A DNA stretch of 64,000 nt from Thauera sp. 2A1 (GTDB lineage Bacteria; Pseudomonadota; Gammaproteobacteria; Burkholderiales; Rhodocyclaceae). Positions 24,085 to 32,955 of the stretch are shown here, piece after piece; the stretch's first letter is position 1; the number at the start of each line of letters is the position of its first letter. The translations under genes and the position numbers were made by a program. Where the stretch lies: NCBI RefSeq assembly GCF_009469595.2, contig NZ_SSXV01000007.1, positions 124,001-188,000 of the forward strand. The letters are read 5' to 3'. The notes beneath the pieces were generated by a model. The model did no database searches and was not told the origin of the DNA. It was given only the letters and a program-made list of their open reading frames with translations.

Positions 24085-25875
24085 TCAGAGATCGAGTTGC
24101 AGCGCCGCCAGCCGCGCGTAAAGACCGCCCTGGCGGCGCAGGTCGGCAGGCGTGCCGGTCTCGACGATGCGCCCGCCATCCAGCACGACGATGCGATCCA
24201 CCCGCTGCACGGTGGCCAGGCGGTGGGCGATCACGATGGTGGTGCGGCCCTGCATCGCGGCATCAAGGCCCTGCTGCACGAGGATCTCGGATTCGGCGTC
24301 GAGCGCGCTGGTGGCTTCGTCGAGCAGCATCAGGCGCGCATCCTTCAGGATCGCGCGCGCGATGGCGATGCGCTGGCGCTGGCCGCCCGACAGCCGCGTG
24401 CCGCGTTCGCCGAGGAAGGTGTCGTAGCCCTCGGGCAGGCGCGCGATGAATTCGTCGGCCGCCGCCGCACGCGCCGCCTGGCGCACCTCGTCGTCGCTGG
24501 CGTCGCTGCGGCCGTAGCGGATGTTCTCCAGCGCGCTGGCGGAGAAGATCACCGGCTCCTGCGGCACGATGGCGATGTCGCGGCGCAGGTCGTGCAGCGA
24601 CAGCTCGCGGAGGTCCTGGCCGTCGATGCGGATGGCGCCGGCCGACACCTCGTAATAGCGCAGCAGCAACTGGAACAGGCTGGTCTTGCCCGCCCCGGAC
24701 GGCCCCACCAGCGCCACGCGCTCGCCCGGCGCGATATCGAGGCAGATATCTTCCAGCGCGCACAGTGACGGCCGCGCCGGATAGCAGAAGCCGACATGAT
24801 CGAAGGAGATCGACAGCTTTTCCGCCCGGACGGGCGTTTTCGGCACGGCTGGCTCGCGGATCGCCGACGCAGCGTGCAGCAGCTCCAGCAGGCGCTCGGT
24901 GGCGCCGCTGGCACGCATCACGTCGCCCCACACTTCCGCCAGCGTGCCCACGCCACCCGCCACCAGCGCCGCATACAGCACGAAGGCGCCGAGCTCGCCG
25001 ACGCTGAGCGCGCCCGCCTGCACCTGCCGCGCGCCTATCCACAGCACGAACACGATAGTCCCCATCACCGCCGAGATGACCAGCGCCGTCATCGCCGCCC
25101 GCACCCGGGTGCGGCGCACCGCGGTGACGAAGCTCGTCTCGTTGCGGTCGGCGAAGCGCCGCGCCTCGTTCGCCTCCTGCGTGTACGCCTGCACGGTGGG
25201 CATGGCGTTGAGGATCTCTCCCGCCAGCGCCGACGCGTCGGCGATGCGGTCCTGCGATTCGCGCGACAGCACGCGCACGCGGCGACCGATGAGCGCGATC
25301 GGCACCGTGAGCAGCGCCATCAGGCCAAGGATCAACGCGAACAGATGCATGCTGGTCACCGCCAGCATCGCCATGCCGCCGCCGAACTGGAACAGGCTGC
25401 GCAGCCCCATCGACACCGAGCTGCCGACCACCGTCTGGATCAGCGTGGTGTCGCCGGTGAGGCGCGACAGCACCTCACCCGTCTGCAGCGTCTCGAAGAA
25501 TTGCGGCGACTGCCCCAGCACGCGCGCATACACCGCGCTGCGCAGGTCCGCCGTCACCCGCTCGCCCACCCACGACACCGTGTAATAGCGCGCCGCCACC
25601 ACAACCGCCCAGACCACCGCGAGGCCGGACAGCGCAAGGAAATGCCCGTCCAGCGTCGTCGTGCCCAGCAGCCCGCCCCCGGGCGCCACGCCCTTGCCGA
25701 AGCCGGAATCGATCAGGTCCCGGAACGCCAGCGGCACCAGCAGGATGGTGGCCGAACCCAGGCACAGCAGCACGAAGGCGAGCGCGATGCGGGTGCGATA
25801 GGGGCGCAGGAAGGGCGCGAGGCCGCGCAGCGCGGACAAGCGCCGGGAGTTCGCGGATAGGCGTTCACGGGGCAT
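24085..25875 (-). CDS. MsbA/LmrA-type half-size ABC exporter
   Basis: A 596-residue inner-membrane exporter that works as a homodimer. A six-helix membrane domain (about 20-320, with FFETLQTGEVLSRLTGDT coupling region) precedes an intact nucleotide-binding domain: Walker A GPSGAGKT near 383, signature LSGGQRQR, Walker B LMLLDEATSALD and the H-loop IVIAHRLATVQ. The family includes lipid and multidrug exporters; the substrate here is unknown. It is convergent with ccdAB. Confidence 0.92.
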   Translation of the reverse strand: MPRERLSANSRRLSALRGLAPFLRPYRTRIALAFVLLCLGSATILLVPLAFRDLIDSGFGKGVAPGGGLLGTTTLDGHFLALSGLAVVWAVVVAARYYTVSWVGERVTADLRSAVYARVLGQSPQFFETLQTGEVLSRLTGDTTLIQTVVGSSVSMGLRSLFQFGGGMAMLAVTSMHLFALILGLMALLTVPIALIGRRVRVLSRESQDRIADASALAGEILNAMPTVQAYTQEANEARRFADRNETSFVTAVRRTRVRAAMTALVISAVMGTIVFVLWIGARQVQAGALSVGELGAFVLYAALVAGGVGTLAEVWGDVMRASGATERLLELLHAASAIREPAVPKTPVRAEKLSISFDHVGFCYPARPSLCALEDICLDIAPGERVALVGPSGAGKTSLFQLLLRYYEVSAGAIRIDGQDLRELSLHDLRRDIAIVPQEPVIFSASALENIRYGRSDASDDEVRQAARAAAADEFIARLPEGYDTFLGERGTRLSGGQRQRIAIARAILKDARLMLLDEATSALDAESEILVQQGLDAAMQGRTTIVIAHRLATVQRVDRIVVLDGGRIVETGTPADLRRQGGLYARLAALQLDL

Positions 25876-26065
25876 GAAGAATCAAGGGCGCCCATCGGGC
25901 CCGCGTGAGGCAGCGCGATGTGCTTGCAGCCTGACATCGTGACCGTCGCGTAACACTGCGCCACGTCCCGTCACGCTGAAGCCGAGAAACAGGACATGCG
26001 CATGAGGAAGCACGCTTGTCGTGCGCACCACCGCAGCTTCGGCCGCAAGCCGGCGGTTCAAACCT

Positions 26066-26671
26066 TTACTGACCCGCATCCTTGAATCCACACTGGCCGA
26101 ACGGAAAGCCGTCCTTCGGAAAGCATCTGATGTCAGGGTGATGAACGCAGTCATCATCCTTGCGGCACATGCTTCCCCCGAATGGGCTGCAGGTAGCATG
26201 GACGCGTCGAATCTCCCTTGCTCCTGACGGCTTGGTGATCTCGATGTCCATCGCCCCCCCATAGAAATCGCGGTGTTGATGTTTTGCGAGATGAGAGATT
26301 TCCGTGGTCAGACTATGTGCCAGCACTTGGTACCCAGTATTGGGCTCCAAGTCCATATCGAATGCGCATAAATCCGTGACACCTCCACCTCCGCCGAAAT
26401 ATTTCTCGAAGGCAATTTCGATCCAATGTGACCCAGGAAGAATCTTGCTCGTGTTGCCAAACATCACAGATACGCCTGGCCGCAAGCCATCTATCGCCTG
26501 AAAGCTGCAACTCTCCATATAAACAAAGTAATACCTCGAATAGCAGCGGAACGTGGCGACCTCCTCATCTGGCAACTCAGTCCCGGTGTAGGTCACAAAG
26601 GTGCCACATGCGGAAAGGCCACAGAAAATGCACAAGGCCATGGGCTTCTTGAGGATGCGAGTAGTGTCCAT
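26066..26671 (-). CDS. unrecognised low-GC, cysteine-rich lipoprotein
   Basis: A 201-residue exported protein. A signal peptide (MDTTRILKKPMALCIFCG) is followed by a lipobox LSAC near residue 22. The C-terminus has a cysteine cluster spaced C-x7-C-x5-C-x7-C-x10-C. ATG 26671 is chosen so that the signal peptide has the right length; ATG 26692 would add seven residues. The base composition is visibly lower in GC than the neighbours, suggesting acquisition. No function can be assigned. Confidence 0.65.
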   Translation of the reverse strand: MDTTRILKKPMALCIFCGLSACGTFVTYTGTELPDEEVATFRCYSRYYFVYMESCSFQAIDGLRPGVSVMFGNTSKILPGSHWIEIAFEKYFGGGGGVTDLCAFDMDLEPNTGYQVLAHSLTTEISHLAKHQHRDFYGGAMDIEITKPSGAREIRRVHATCSPFGGSMCRKDDDCVHHPDIRCFPKDGFPFGQCGFKDAGQ

Positions 26672-26793
26672 GCGATGAATGACGCCTTTCATCCGATGCG
26701 AGCAACAATTTACGCTCTTGCAACGACGACATCGATTGGAGACTGCCTGATCACATCCTCGAGGGGTGCATCAAGGGGCGTCGTCGCAGCCCC

Positions 26794-27726
26794 TTATCCG
26801 CGTGGCTGAGCGGACTCCGTCGCCAGCCACGCTTCATAACCGCCCTTCAGCGGACGCACGGACAGGTAGCCGGCGGCGAGCAACTGCCGCGCAGCCTCGA
26901 TCGCGGTGGCATCGCCCGGGCAGGCGCACATGGTGACGATGGGGCGTTCACGCGGCCAGTTGCCGACCGCGTCCGACAGAAAATCCAGTTCCGCGACCGT
27001 CGCACCGGCAACGTGCCCGGCCTGGGCCACGATCACCGGGCCGCGCAGATCCAGAAACAGCAGCGGAGCGGGAGCCTGCAAGGCCTCGATCAGTTCCGCC
27101 GGGGTGATGTGCGGAAGGCCGGACAGTCGACCAAAGCGGTACTTCTGCCAGAGTTTCCAGCCGAGCCAGATCGCCAGCACCGCCACCACGATGGTCGCCG
27201 CGGTGCTCACATTCCGATCGAGATAGGCGATGGCGGCCTGCACTTCCTGCCGCATCAGCCAACCCGCTCCGAGGGCCAGCCCCGCCCATAGCGCGGCACC
27301 GAAGCCCGCGGCGATCAGGAAGCCGACCTGGTTCATGCGCAGCGCGCCGGCGATCGGCGGCGCGACCGTCGAAAAGCCCGGAATGAACTTGGCGACGACC
27401 AGGGACGCCAGGCCCCAGCGCACGAAGCGCGCTTCCGTCTGCGTGACGCACGAGCCCGGATTGATCGACAACCTGCACAATCCCGACAGCACCCGATAGC
27501 CGAAGGCGCGACCGGCGAGATACCACAGCCAGTCGGCGAACACCGAAGCGAGCACGGCCGCCGCCAGCAAGGAGGCCATCTGCCCGGCGCCAAGGACGAG
27601 GCTGCCCGCCATCAGCAAGGTGGGCACGACCGGCACGGGCAGCCCCACCTGCTGCATCAGCACGTTCATGAACACGACCCAGACCGCGTCGCGCTGCAGG
27701 GATTCGGTCATCTGGGTGAGGTCCAT
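26794..27726 (-). CDS. DedA-family membrane protein fused to a C-terminal rhodanese domain
   Basis: A 310-residue protein. Residues 1 to about 190 are a DedA/VTT-type membrane domain (GLPVPVVPTLLMAGSL and the conserved KFIPGFSTVAPPIAGALRM). A predicted linker helix follows, then a cytoplasmic rhodanese domain (about 205-300) with the loop CACPGDAT, so the active-site Cys is present. DedA proteins act in lipid-carrier recycling and proton homeostasis. The rhodanese may tether sulfane sulfur or sense redox state (inference). Confidence 0.88.
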   Translation of the reverse strand: MDLTQMTESLQRDAVWVVFMNVLMQQVGLPVPVVPTLLMAGSLVLGAGQMASLLAAAVLASVFADWLWYLAGRAFGYRVLSGLCRLSINPGSCVTQTEARFVRWGLASLVVAKFIPGFSTVAPPIAGALRMNQVGFLIAAGFGAALWAGLALGAGWLMRQEVQAAIAYLDRNVSTAATIVVAVLAIWLGWKLWQKYRFGRLSGLPHITPAELIEALQAPAPLLFLDLRGPVIVAQAGHVAGATVAELDFLSDAVGNWPRERPIVTMCACPGDATAIEAARQLLAAGYLSVRPLKGGYEAWLATESAQPRG

Positions 27727-27808
27727 CGTCTGCCCTCGCGCGGTCTTCGGTCCTTGAAACGGACCTCGATCATGCCATCAGGCGGGCGCGGCCTTCACGG
27801 CACACGCG

Positions 27809-27831
27809 AAAAACCCGCCACACGGGCGGGT
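27809..27831 (-). terminator. intrinsic terminator of the Lys/Ala-rich protein gene
   Basis: On the minus strand ACCCGCC - CGTGT - GGCGGGT is followed directly by TTTTC. The 7-bp GC stem, 5-base loop and T-run fit a Rho-independent terminator, 77 bp after the stop at 27908. Confidence 0.75.
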
Positions 27832-27907
27832 CGGAGGTAGCTGCGATCACCCGGACGAGCGAAGAAGGCCATCCTTCCCCTGCCATCCGGGCGCCGTGCC
27901 GCGCGGC

Positions 27908-28384
27908 TTACTTCGCAGCCGGCGTCTGCAGCTCGGTCTTGGCTTCCGTCTTGTGTTCGGTCTTGGTTTCGCTCTTGGCGGCCGCCTTTCCATCGACCTT
28001 GGCGGCGGCCGAACTCACGTCGTGCCTGGTCGCCGCCTTGGCGCCGTGCTTCGACGAGACGGACGCGTGCTGTGCATCCTGCTTCTCGCCGGCGACTTCG
28101 CCTTTGTCATGACCCTTGTCGGCGGCCTCGTGCTTGATGGCCTGCTTTTCATCGACTGCTTCGGGCTTGCCGACGCCCTTGCCGGTGGCGGCCGACGCCT
28201 TGGGTTCAGCCGTCTTCATCGCAGGCGTCGCCTTCGGTGCCTCGACTTTCTTGTCGGTCGCCGCGTGCGCTGGCGCAACCGACTTGGTCGCGGTATCGGC
28301 GGGGTTGACCGGTGCCACACCCTGAGCGAAAGAGGCGGCAGCGAAGCCAGCGGTGGCAGCGAGGGCGATTACGGTCTTGAGCAT
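27908..28384 (-). CDS. Lys/Ala-rich exported protein of unknown function
   Basis: A 158-residue protein with a clear signal peptide (MLKTVIALAATAGFAAASFAQG). The rest is low-complexity and rich in Lys, Ala, Glu and Thr (KAEP/KSETKTEHKT-type repeats), so it is probably disordered and periplasmic. Signal peptide, terminator and codon use support a real gene, although no family is recognised. Similar tails occur in acid-shock (Asr-like) and PHA-associated proteins, but the match is compositional only. Confidence 0.7.
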   Translation of the reverse strand: MLKTVIALAATAGFAAASFAQGVAPVNPADTATKSVAPAHAATDKKVEAPKATPAMKTAEPKASAATGKGVGKPEAVDEKQAIKHEAADKGHDKGEVAGEKQDAQHASVSSKHGAKAATRHDVSSAAAKVDGKAAAKSETKTEHKTEAKTELQTPAAK

Positions 28385-28641
28385 GTTCGGTTTTCCTTGA
28401 GAAGTTGGAACTGCATTTGCACGTTGCTGCTGTCTTGCAGAACGTGGGTGCAGCGTACGGCGCGAGTTACGCTGCCGTGATTGCAGGCGTGTAAGTCAGG
28501 GTATCGACTTGTGACTGCGCGGAAACCCAAGTCCTTGATTGCCTGACATCTCGTGCCAGACGACACGCGCACGCCGTTACAGGGCGAGGCGTCTCCAGCC
28601 GCCGCGCAAGGCACACGGCCATCCCGGGCCTGCCATAACCG

Positions 28642-29256
28642 CTAGGCAAGACTCATCACCGAGCGCAGCAGCGCCGCGCCGCGGTCGGTGGTCAGCCAGC
28701 CCAATGCAACACAGTTGCCGAACACCGTGAGCCAGAAGACTCGCTGAAATTCCTGCTTGCTCGACTTGTGCCGCAGCAGCCGCTGCGCCGCCAGCGCACC
28801 CGGCCAGCCGCCGACGAGGGCGAAGAGATGAAGCGTGCTCTCGCGCGTCCGCCAATGGCCATTTCGCGCGGCGGACTTGTCCCACCAGTAGGCGCAGAAA
28901 GCGACCACACTCGCCACGGCGTAGAGGCCCAATACGACGACCGGGAACCTGCCGGCGAGCCCGCCCGCAGCGAGGGCTGCGACGAAACCCAGCGTCAGCA
29001 GCACAGGCAGTTTGCTGTTACCGGGCCGCCTCGGTGCCGACACGCGCTGGCCGACGTGCGCCACCCGGGCGGCGCGCGGACGCCCCTTGGGATCGGCCGT
29101 CAACTCGTAAGTCACGAGTTCGCCGCCGACGGGCCTGTCCGAGCCGTCGACGAATGCCTTGACATGGAGGAAAACCGGCTCGCCGCCTGCGTTTGGCGCG
29201 ATGACGCCTAAGCCCTGGTCGTCCTTCCAGGCGGCGATCCTTCCTTGATGGCGCAT
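28642..29256 (-). CDS. cold-shock domain / DUF1294 membrane protein
   Basis: A 204-residue protein. The N-terminal cold-shock-like OB fold (GRIAAWKDDQGLGVIAPNAGGEPVFLHV) is followed by a basic linker and two or three membrane helices. The DUF1294 signature is AYWWDKSAARNGHWRTRESTLH and GGWPGALAAQRLLRHKSSKQEF. This fusion is known in proteobacteria; its role is not established. The ATG at 29256 starts directly at the OB fold. The longer frame upstream is not supported. Confidence 0.9.
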   Translation of the reverse strand: MRHQGRIAAWKDDQGLGVIAPNAGGEPVFLHVKAFVDGSDRPVGGELVTYELTADPKGRPRAARVAHVGQRVSAPRRPGNSKLPVLLTLGFVAALAAGGLAGRFPVVVLGLYAVASVVAFCAYWWDKSAARNGHWRTRESTLHLFALVGGWPGALAAQRLLRHKSSKQEFQRVFWLTVFGNCVALGWLTTDRGAALLRSVMSLA

Positions 29257-29452
29257 GAGCGAATCTTCTGAATTGCGGGCGCAATATTGAGACGACAACG
29301 ACCGGCACGGCCTCGTGGAGCGGGTTGCATTCGAAGCCAAGCCCTGTCCGCCCAGTCGAACCCCCCGCGCCGGCCATGGCGACCCCGGAAGGATCAGGGC
29401 GGGCCTCGGTTCAATCAAGCAAGAACCGCTGCCCGCTCTCGATTCGCCTCCG

Positions 29453-29624
29453 TCAATCCTTGGCTGTGCGCAACCTGCAACCCGACGAGGTGCAGACAGA
29501 GTGCATCAGGCGCCCGTCGGCACAGAACGTTTCGTAGAAGTTCGCTCCTTCGCCTTCCTTGAAGCGTGTCGGCAACTGCGTCGTCTGACAGCCCGCATCG
29601 GCGAGCATCACGTTCGCCTTCCGG
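29453..29624 (-). pseudogene. 3' part of a lipoprotein gene split by an IS21 element
   Basis: This segment encodes the C-terminal 56 residues (about RKANVMLADAGCQTTQL onward, ending RLRTAKD) of the lipoprotein whose 5' part is at 32326-32792. Joining both parts through one copy of the 8-bp duplication keeps the frame: 467 + 172 nt = 213 codons including the stop. It has no start or promoter of its own beyond IS sequence. Confidence 0.85.
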
Positions 29625-29632
29625 GCTTCGGC
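29625..29632. repeat. target-site duplication, left copy (GCTTCGGC)
   Basis: An eight-base direct repeat flanking the left end of the IS21 element, identical to 32326-32333. Confidence 0.9.
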
Positions 29633-29716
29633 TGTCACTGACCGCCACAATAGAGCCACCGATGATCGGCATATAGAAGCCACTCGAACCGGGCTCTGAC
29701 GGACGTCGTTGGGGGG

Positions 29717-30505
29717 TCAAGAATCGATGTTTTTCGGGGTGGTGGCAAGGGCGCTTTTCGCCCGATTCGGTCCCTGTCGGGGCGCACGGTAGGAGGCCCC
29801 GTCGAGGGTGAGGCAGTAGGCGTTGTGGCGCAGGCGGTCGACGGTGGCCGAGGCCAGCAGCCGGTTACCGGGGAAGGCCTGGTCCCACTCGGTGAAGTCG
29901 AGGTTGCTGGTGACGAGGGTGGCAGCACGCTCGTAGCGCTCGGCGATGAGGTCGTGCAGATCCTCGTCGGCGGGGGCGCGAAGGGGTTTGAGGCCGAAGT
30001 CGTCGATGATGAGCACCGGCACGCGGGCCAGTTGCTGCAGCTTGCGCTCATAGGTGCCGACCGCGCGGGCGGCGTTCAGGCTGGCGAGCAGTTGCGCGCA
30101 GGAGGCGAAGATGACGTCGTGCCCCTGACGCACGGCGCAGTGCCCGAGCGCCTGCGCCAGATGGCTCTTGCCGGTGCCGCAAGGGCCGACGATCAGCACC
30201 GGGGCGCGCTCGTCGATGTAGCGCCCGGTCGCGAGGTCATGGACCAGGGCGCGGTTGGTCGAGGGCAGGCGGTCGAACTCGAAGCCTTCGAGCGTCTTGG
30301 TGGCGCGGAAGGCCGCACGGCGCAGCCGGGTGCCGAACTTCTTCTGCTCGCGGCGGGCGATCTCGTCCTGGATCAGCAGGGCGAGAAACTCCGTGTAGGC
30401 GAGCTTGGCATCGATGGCCTGGCGGTTACGGGCGTCGAGCGAGTCGAGGATGCCGGAGAGGCGCAACTGCTTGAGCTGCGGCGCCAGTTCGGTGGCAGGG
30501 TTCAT
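29717..30505 (-). CDS. istB: IS21-family helper ATPase IstB
   Basis: An AAA+ transposition helper of 262 residues related to DnaC. Walker A is GPCGTGKSHLAQALG near residue 106 and Walker B is VLIIDDFGLKPL. The N-terminal LRLSGILDSLDARNRQA is typical. It loads on target DNA and stimulates the IstA transposase. The frame is intact. It follows istA by 42 bp. Confidence 0.95.
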   Translation of the reverse strand: MNPATELAPQLKQLRLSGILDSLDARNRQAIDAKLAYTEFLALLIQDEIARREQKKFGTRLRRAAFRATKTLEGFEFDRLPSTNRALVHDLATGRYIDERAPVLIVGPCGTGKSHLAQALGHCAVRQGHDVIFASCAQLLASLNAARAVGTYERKLQQLARVPVLIIDDFGLKPLRAPADEDLHDLIAERYERAATLVTSNLDFTEWDQAFPGNRLLASATVDRLRHNAYCLTLDGASYRAPRQGPNRAKSALATTPKNIDS

Positions 30506-30547
30506 GGTGAGGCTCCTTGGGTGAAGTGGGCGCGCGCTGCGCCCGGG

Positions 30548-32096
30548 TCAGTGAAACGTGGGGCCGTCGTCTTCGAACAGCGACGCGGTGGCGCGCGCGA
30601 AGCGGGCACGGCCGGCATAGGGCTCGGGGGTGATCGTGCTCACCGGCGCGAGGTCGTGACCGCCGGCGAGGATGGTCTTGACGGTGCGGTAGTGCGGGCT
30701 GTCGTGGGCGATGGCCCGCTCGCACGCGGCCTCGAGGCGCGCGGCGCCGTATTGGTCCTTGAGCGCGAGGACGCCCTGGGCAGCCCGCAGGCGCTCACTG
30801 ATGCGGTCTGAGAGCAGTTGCCCGATCAGCTGCGCGCAGGCGTCTCCGATCTCACGGGCCTGCTGCAGACACCAACTGCGGTCGTGCGCGAAGAAGCGCT
30901 GGGCGGCCGGCGGCAGATGATCTGAGACGGTGCGCCGCTCGCCGGGACGCCGCGCGCGGGCATGCGTGGCGACGGGCTTGAAGTCGTGATAGACGGTGAC
31001 CACGGCGTCGGTGGCCCGCAGCCACAACGCCTTGCCCACCAGCGCAAACGGCACCGAGTACAGGGCACGCTCGAAGCTGACATGACAGTCGCGATGCACC
31101 GTCACCGCATGCCAGGTGCCCAGATCCGGCGGCACTTCGGGGAGCGGCAGCAAGGTGCTGCGCTCGACCGCGAAGGTGTCGAGCGGGCGCACGCGGGTGG
31201 TGCCGTGAATGCGCAGCCCGGCCTCCTTCAACACCCACTCGCGCACCTGGGCATTCAGATCGGCCAGATCGCGGAAACTGCGCGTGGGCAGGAAGTTGCC
31301 CTTCACGTATTTGACGCCGGCCTCGACGATGCCCTTCTTCTGCGGGTCGTGCGGCGGGCAGGCGTCGATCCGGAAGCCGTAGCCCTCGGCGCACTCGGCG
31401 TAAGCGCGCTGCACCTGAGGATCGTGCATGCACGCGTGGGTGATCGCGCACTTGGCGTTGTCGATGATGAGCCGTGCGGGCACGGCGCCGAACCACTCGA
31501 AGGCGCGACGGTGGCAGCCGAGCCAGGTGCGCACGCTCTGGTCCCAGACGAACTCCACGTACTGGTGCCGCGAGAAACACAGCGTCATCACGAACGCCCA
31601 CGTGCGACGCAGCTCCCCCGTGGCCGGATCGACCAGGTAGGGACCGGCGCCGAAGTCCACCTGCGCGGCCCTCGCCCGGCGCGAAGGTGAGGCGCACCGT
31701 GGCCTCGGGCGGCTGCTCGCGGCCGATCTGCGCGATCAGCCGGCGCACGCTGGAGTAGTGCCCGCTGAACCCGTGCTCGCGCTTGAGCGTGGAGTGGATC
31801 ACCACGCCGGAGACGCCCTGCCCGAGCCACTGCTCGACCAACGACCGGTACGCGGCAATCGAGGACTGGGCCGTCACCGGCAACTTCGGCTGCCCGAGCG
31901 CGGCGGCGATCTCGGCATCCTCGGGCAAGGGGCGCTCGGGATCGAGCCAACCCTGGGTGCGAGCCAGCTCGCGGAACCGGGCCGCCTTGCTGCGCCCCAT
32001 CAGTTTCGAGCGCGCGATCTCGCGCTCGGAGTCGCCCTGGCGCATGCGCATCAGGGCCTGGCGGTACTCGTACATCTCGATGCTCCTGCGGGCCAC
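30548..32096 (-). pseudogene. istA: IS21-family transposase istA, frameshifted
   Basis: A DDE transposase of about 515 codons, broken by one extra base. The first part (from ATG 32096) has the N-terminal helix-turn-helix and reads correctly to RLTFAPGE near codon 140. In a CCC run at about 31669-31671 (GGG on the coding strand) one base too many shifts the frame. The rest (QVDFGAGP... to 30548) continues in the next frame with the catalytic Asp in VDFG, IIDNAK and KGIVEAGVKY. Removing one G would restore the family sequence GEAAQVDFG. Programmed frameshifting is not usual for IS21, so a null mutation or a sequencing error is more likely. Confidence 0.9.
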
Positions 32097-32174
32097 CGCC
32101 TACCTCCTGCCGAACAAAAAGGCAGCAGGGTAGCGATGGATCGCTCAAGGTCGAGACGTCCGTCAGAGTGGAAG

Positions 32175-32325
32175 TGGCTCCATTACGCCGATCCGGCGCT
32201 GGCCTCTATGTGCCGATCCGCGACTGGCTTCTATATGCCGATCACGGACTGGCCTCAATGTGCCGATCACGCGGTGGCTCCATTGTGCCGATCATCAACT
32301 GGCTCCAATGTGCCGGTCGGTGACA
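32175..32325. repeat. six 25-bp-spaced repeats at the right end of the IS21 element
   Basis: TGGCYYC-type units (TGGCTCCATTRTGCCGATC core) begin at 32175, 32200, 32225, 32250, 32275 and 32300, exactly 25 bp apart. The last runs into the terminal TGACA. At the left end two units of the same sequence are seen, 24 bp apart (29658 and 29682, inverted). In IS21 such end repeats bind the transposase. Confidence 0.88.
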
Positions 32326-32333
32326 GCTTCGGC
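32326..32333. repeat. target-site duplication, right copy (GCTTCGGC)
   Basis: An eight-base direct repeat at the right IS21 end, identical to 29625-29632 and part of the interrupted reading frame (Ala-Glu-Ala/Arg codons). Confidence 0.9.
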
Positions 32334-32792
32334 ACCTTCGGACGGCTTCGTCTCCGATCCGTGCGCCGCCGTCGGTCTGGACAGGCGATCGGATTCGATG
32401 AGGTCGTTCATCTCGACCGTGATCGGCGAAGGATAGTCGTAGGCCGCACCACTGGCGATATCGACGCCGGCGCCGATCACACCGCCGAAGATGATGTTCC
32501 CGAAGGCCATTCCTTTGGTGGATGACTTTATTGCCGCCACCGAAGGCGCCATTCCCATCTTCTCGCACTGGACGCTTAAGTCCTGATAACTGCGCTGCAC
32601 GGTCGTGGTGCCCGGCGCAGTGACATACCATGTGCCCTTGTCATTCGTGAGCTTGCAGTTTGAGCCGACGACCGGGACCGACTTGTTGCGCGTCTCCACC
32701 GACAGTACCTGGTTCTTGCCGTCAACGATGGACGCGCAGCCTGACAGCAGCGCCACAGTGGCGAGGAACCCCATGCGATATTTCACTTTCAT
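32326..32792 (-). pseudogene. 5' part of a lipoprotein gene interrupted by IS21
   Basis: The N-terminal 155 codons of a 212-residue lipoprotein. It has a signal peptide with lipobox LLSGC, then ASIVDGKNQ and a Gly-rich hydrophobic stretch (FGNIIFGGVIGAGVDIASG) followed by AAYDYPSPI. These features occur in widespread uncharacterised proteobacterial lipoproteins. The frame reads ten codons into the element and stops at 32295, so a truncated protein could still be made. The 3' part is at 29453-29624. Confidence 0.88.
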
Positions 32793-32835
32793 CCCGTTTC
32801 CCGAAATCTGGAGAGTTTTCCATTTGCATATGATA

Positions 32836-32851
32836 AATGTAAGTTTACATT
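32836..32851. promoter_or_regulatory. AATGTAA-GT-TTACATT palindrome upstream of the split lipoprotein gene
   Basis: A perfect 7-2-7 inverted repeat in an AT-rich patch 44 bp before the lipoprotein start. It looks like a repressor operator; the binding protein is not recognised. Confidence 0.45.
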
Positions 32852-32955
32852 CGGAATGAGTGATTCTTCCTCACTCTGCCTGAGATACATCCCTGCTTGG
32901 GTCTTGACACGACGATGCGCCCACGCAGCGGATCGCCTATGGTTAGGAGGATGCA

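Larger units (their letters stand above)
29633..32325. mobile_element. IS21-family insertion sequence, 2693 bp
   Basis: The ends read TGTCACTGACCG... and ...CGGTCGGTGACA, an imperfect inverted repeat beginning with TG/CA. An 8-bp duplication GCTTCGGC flanks the element. It encodes istA (frameshifted) and istB on the minus strand. The ends carry multiple IstA-type binding repeats: two at the left and six at the right. It inserted into a lipoprotein gene. With istA broken the copy is probably inactive unless complemented. Confidence 0.93.
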
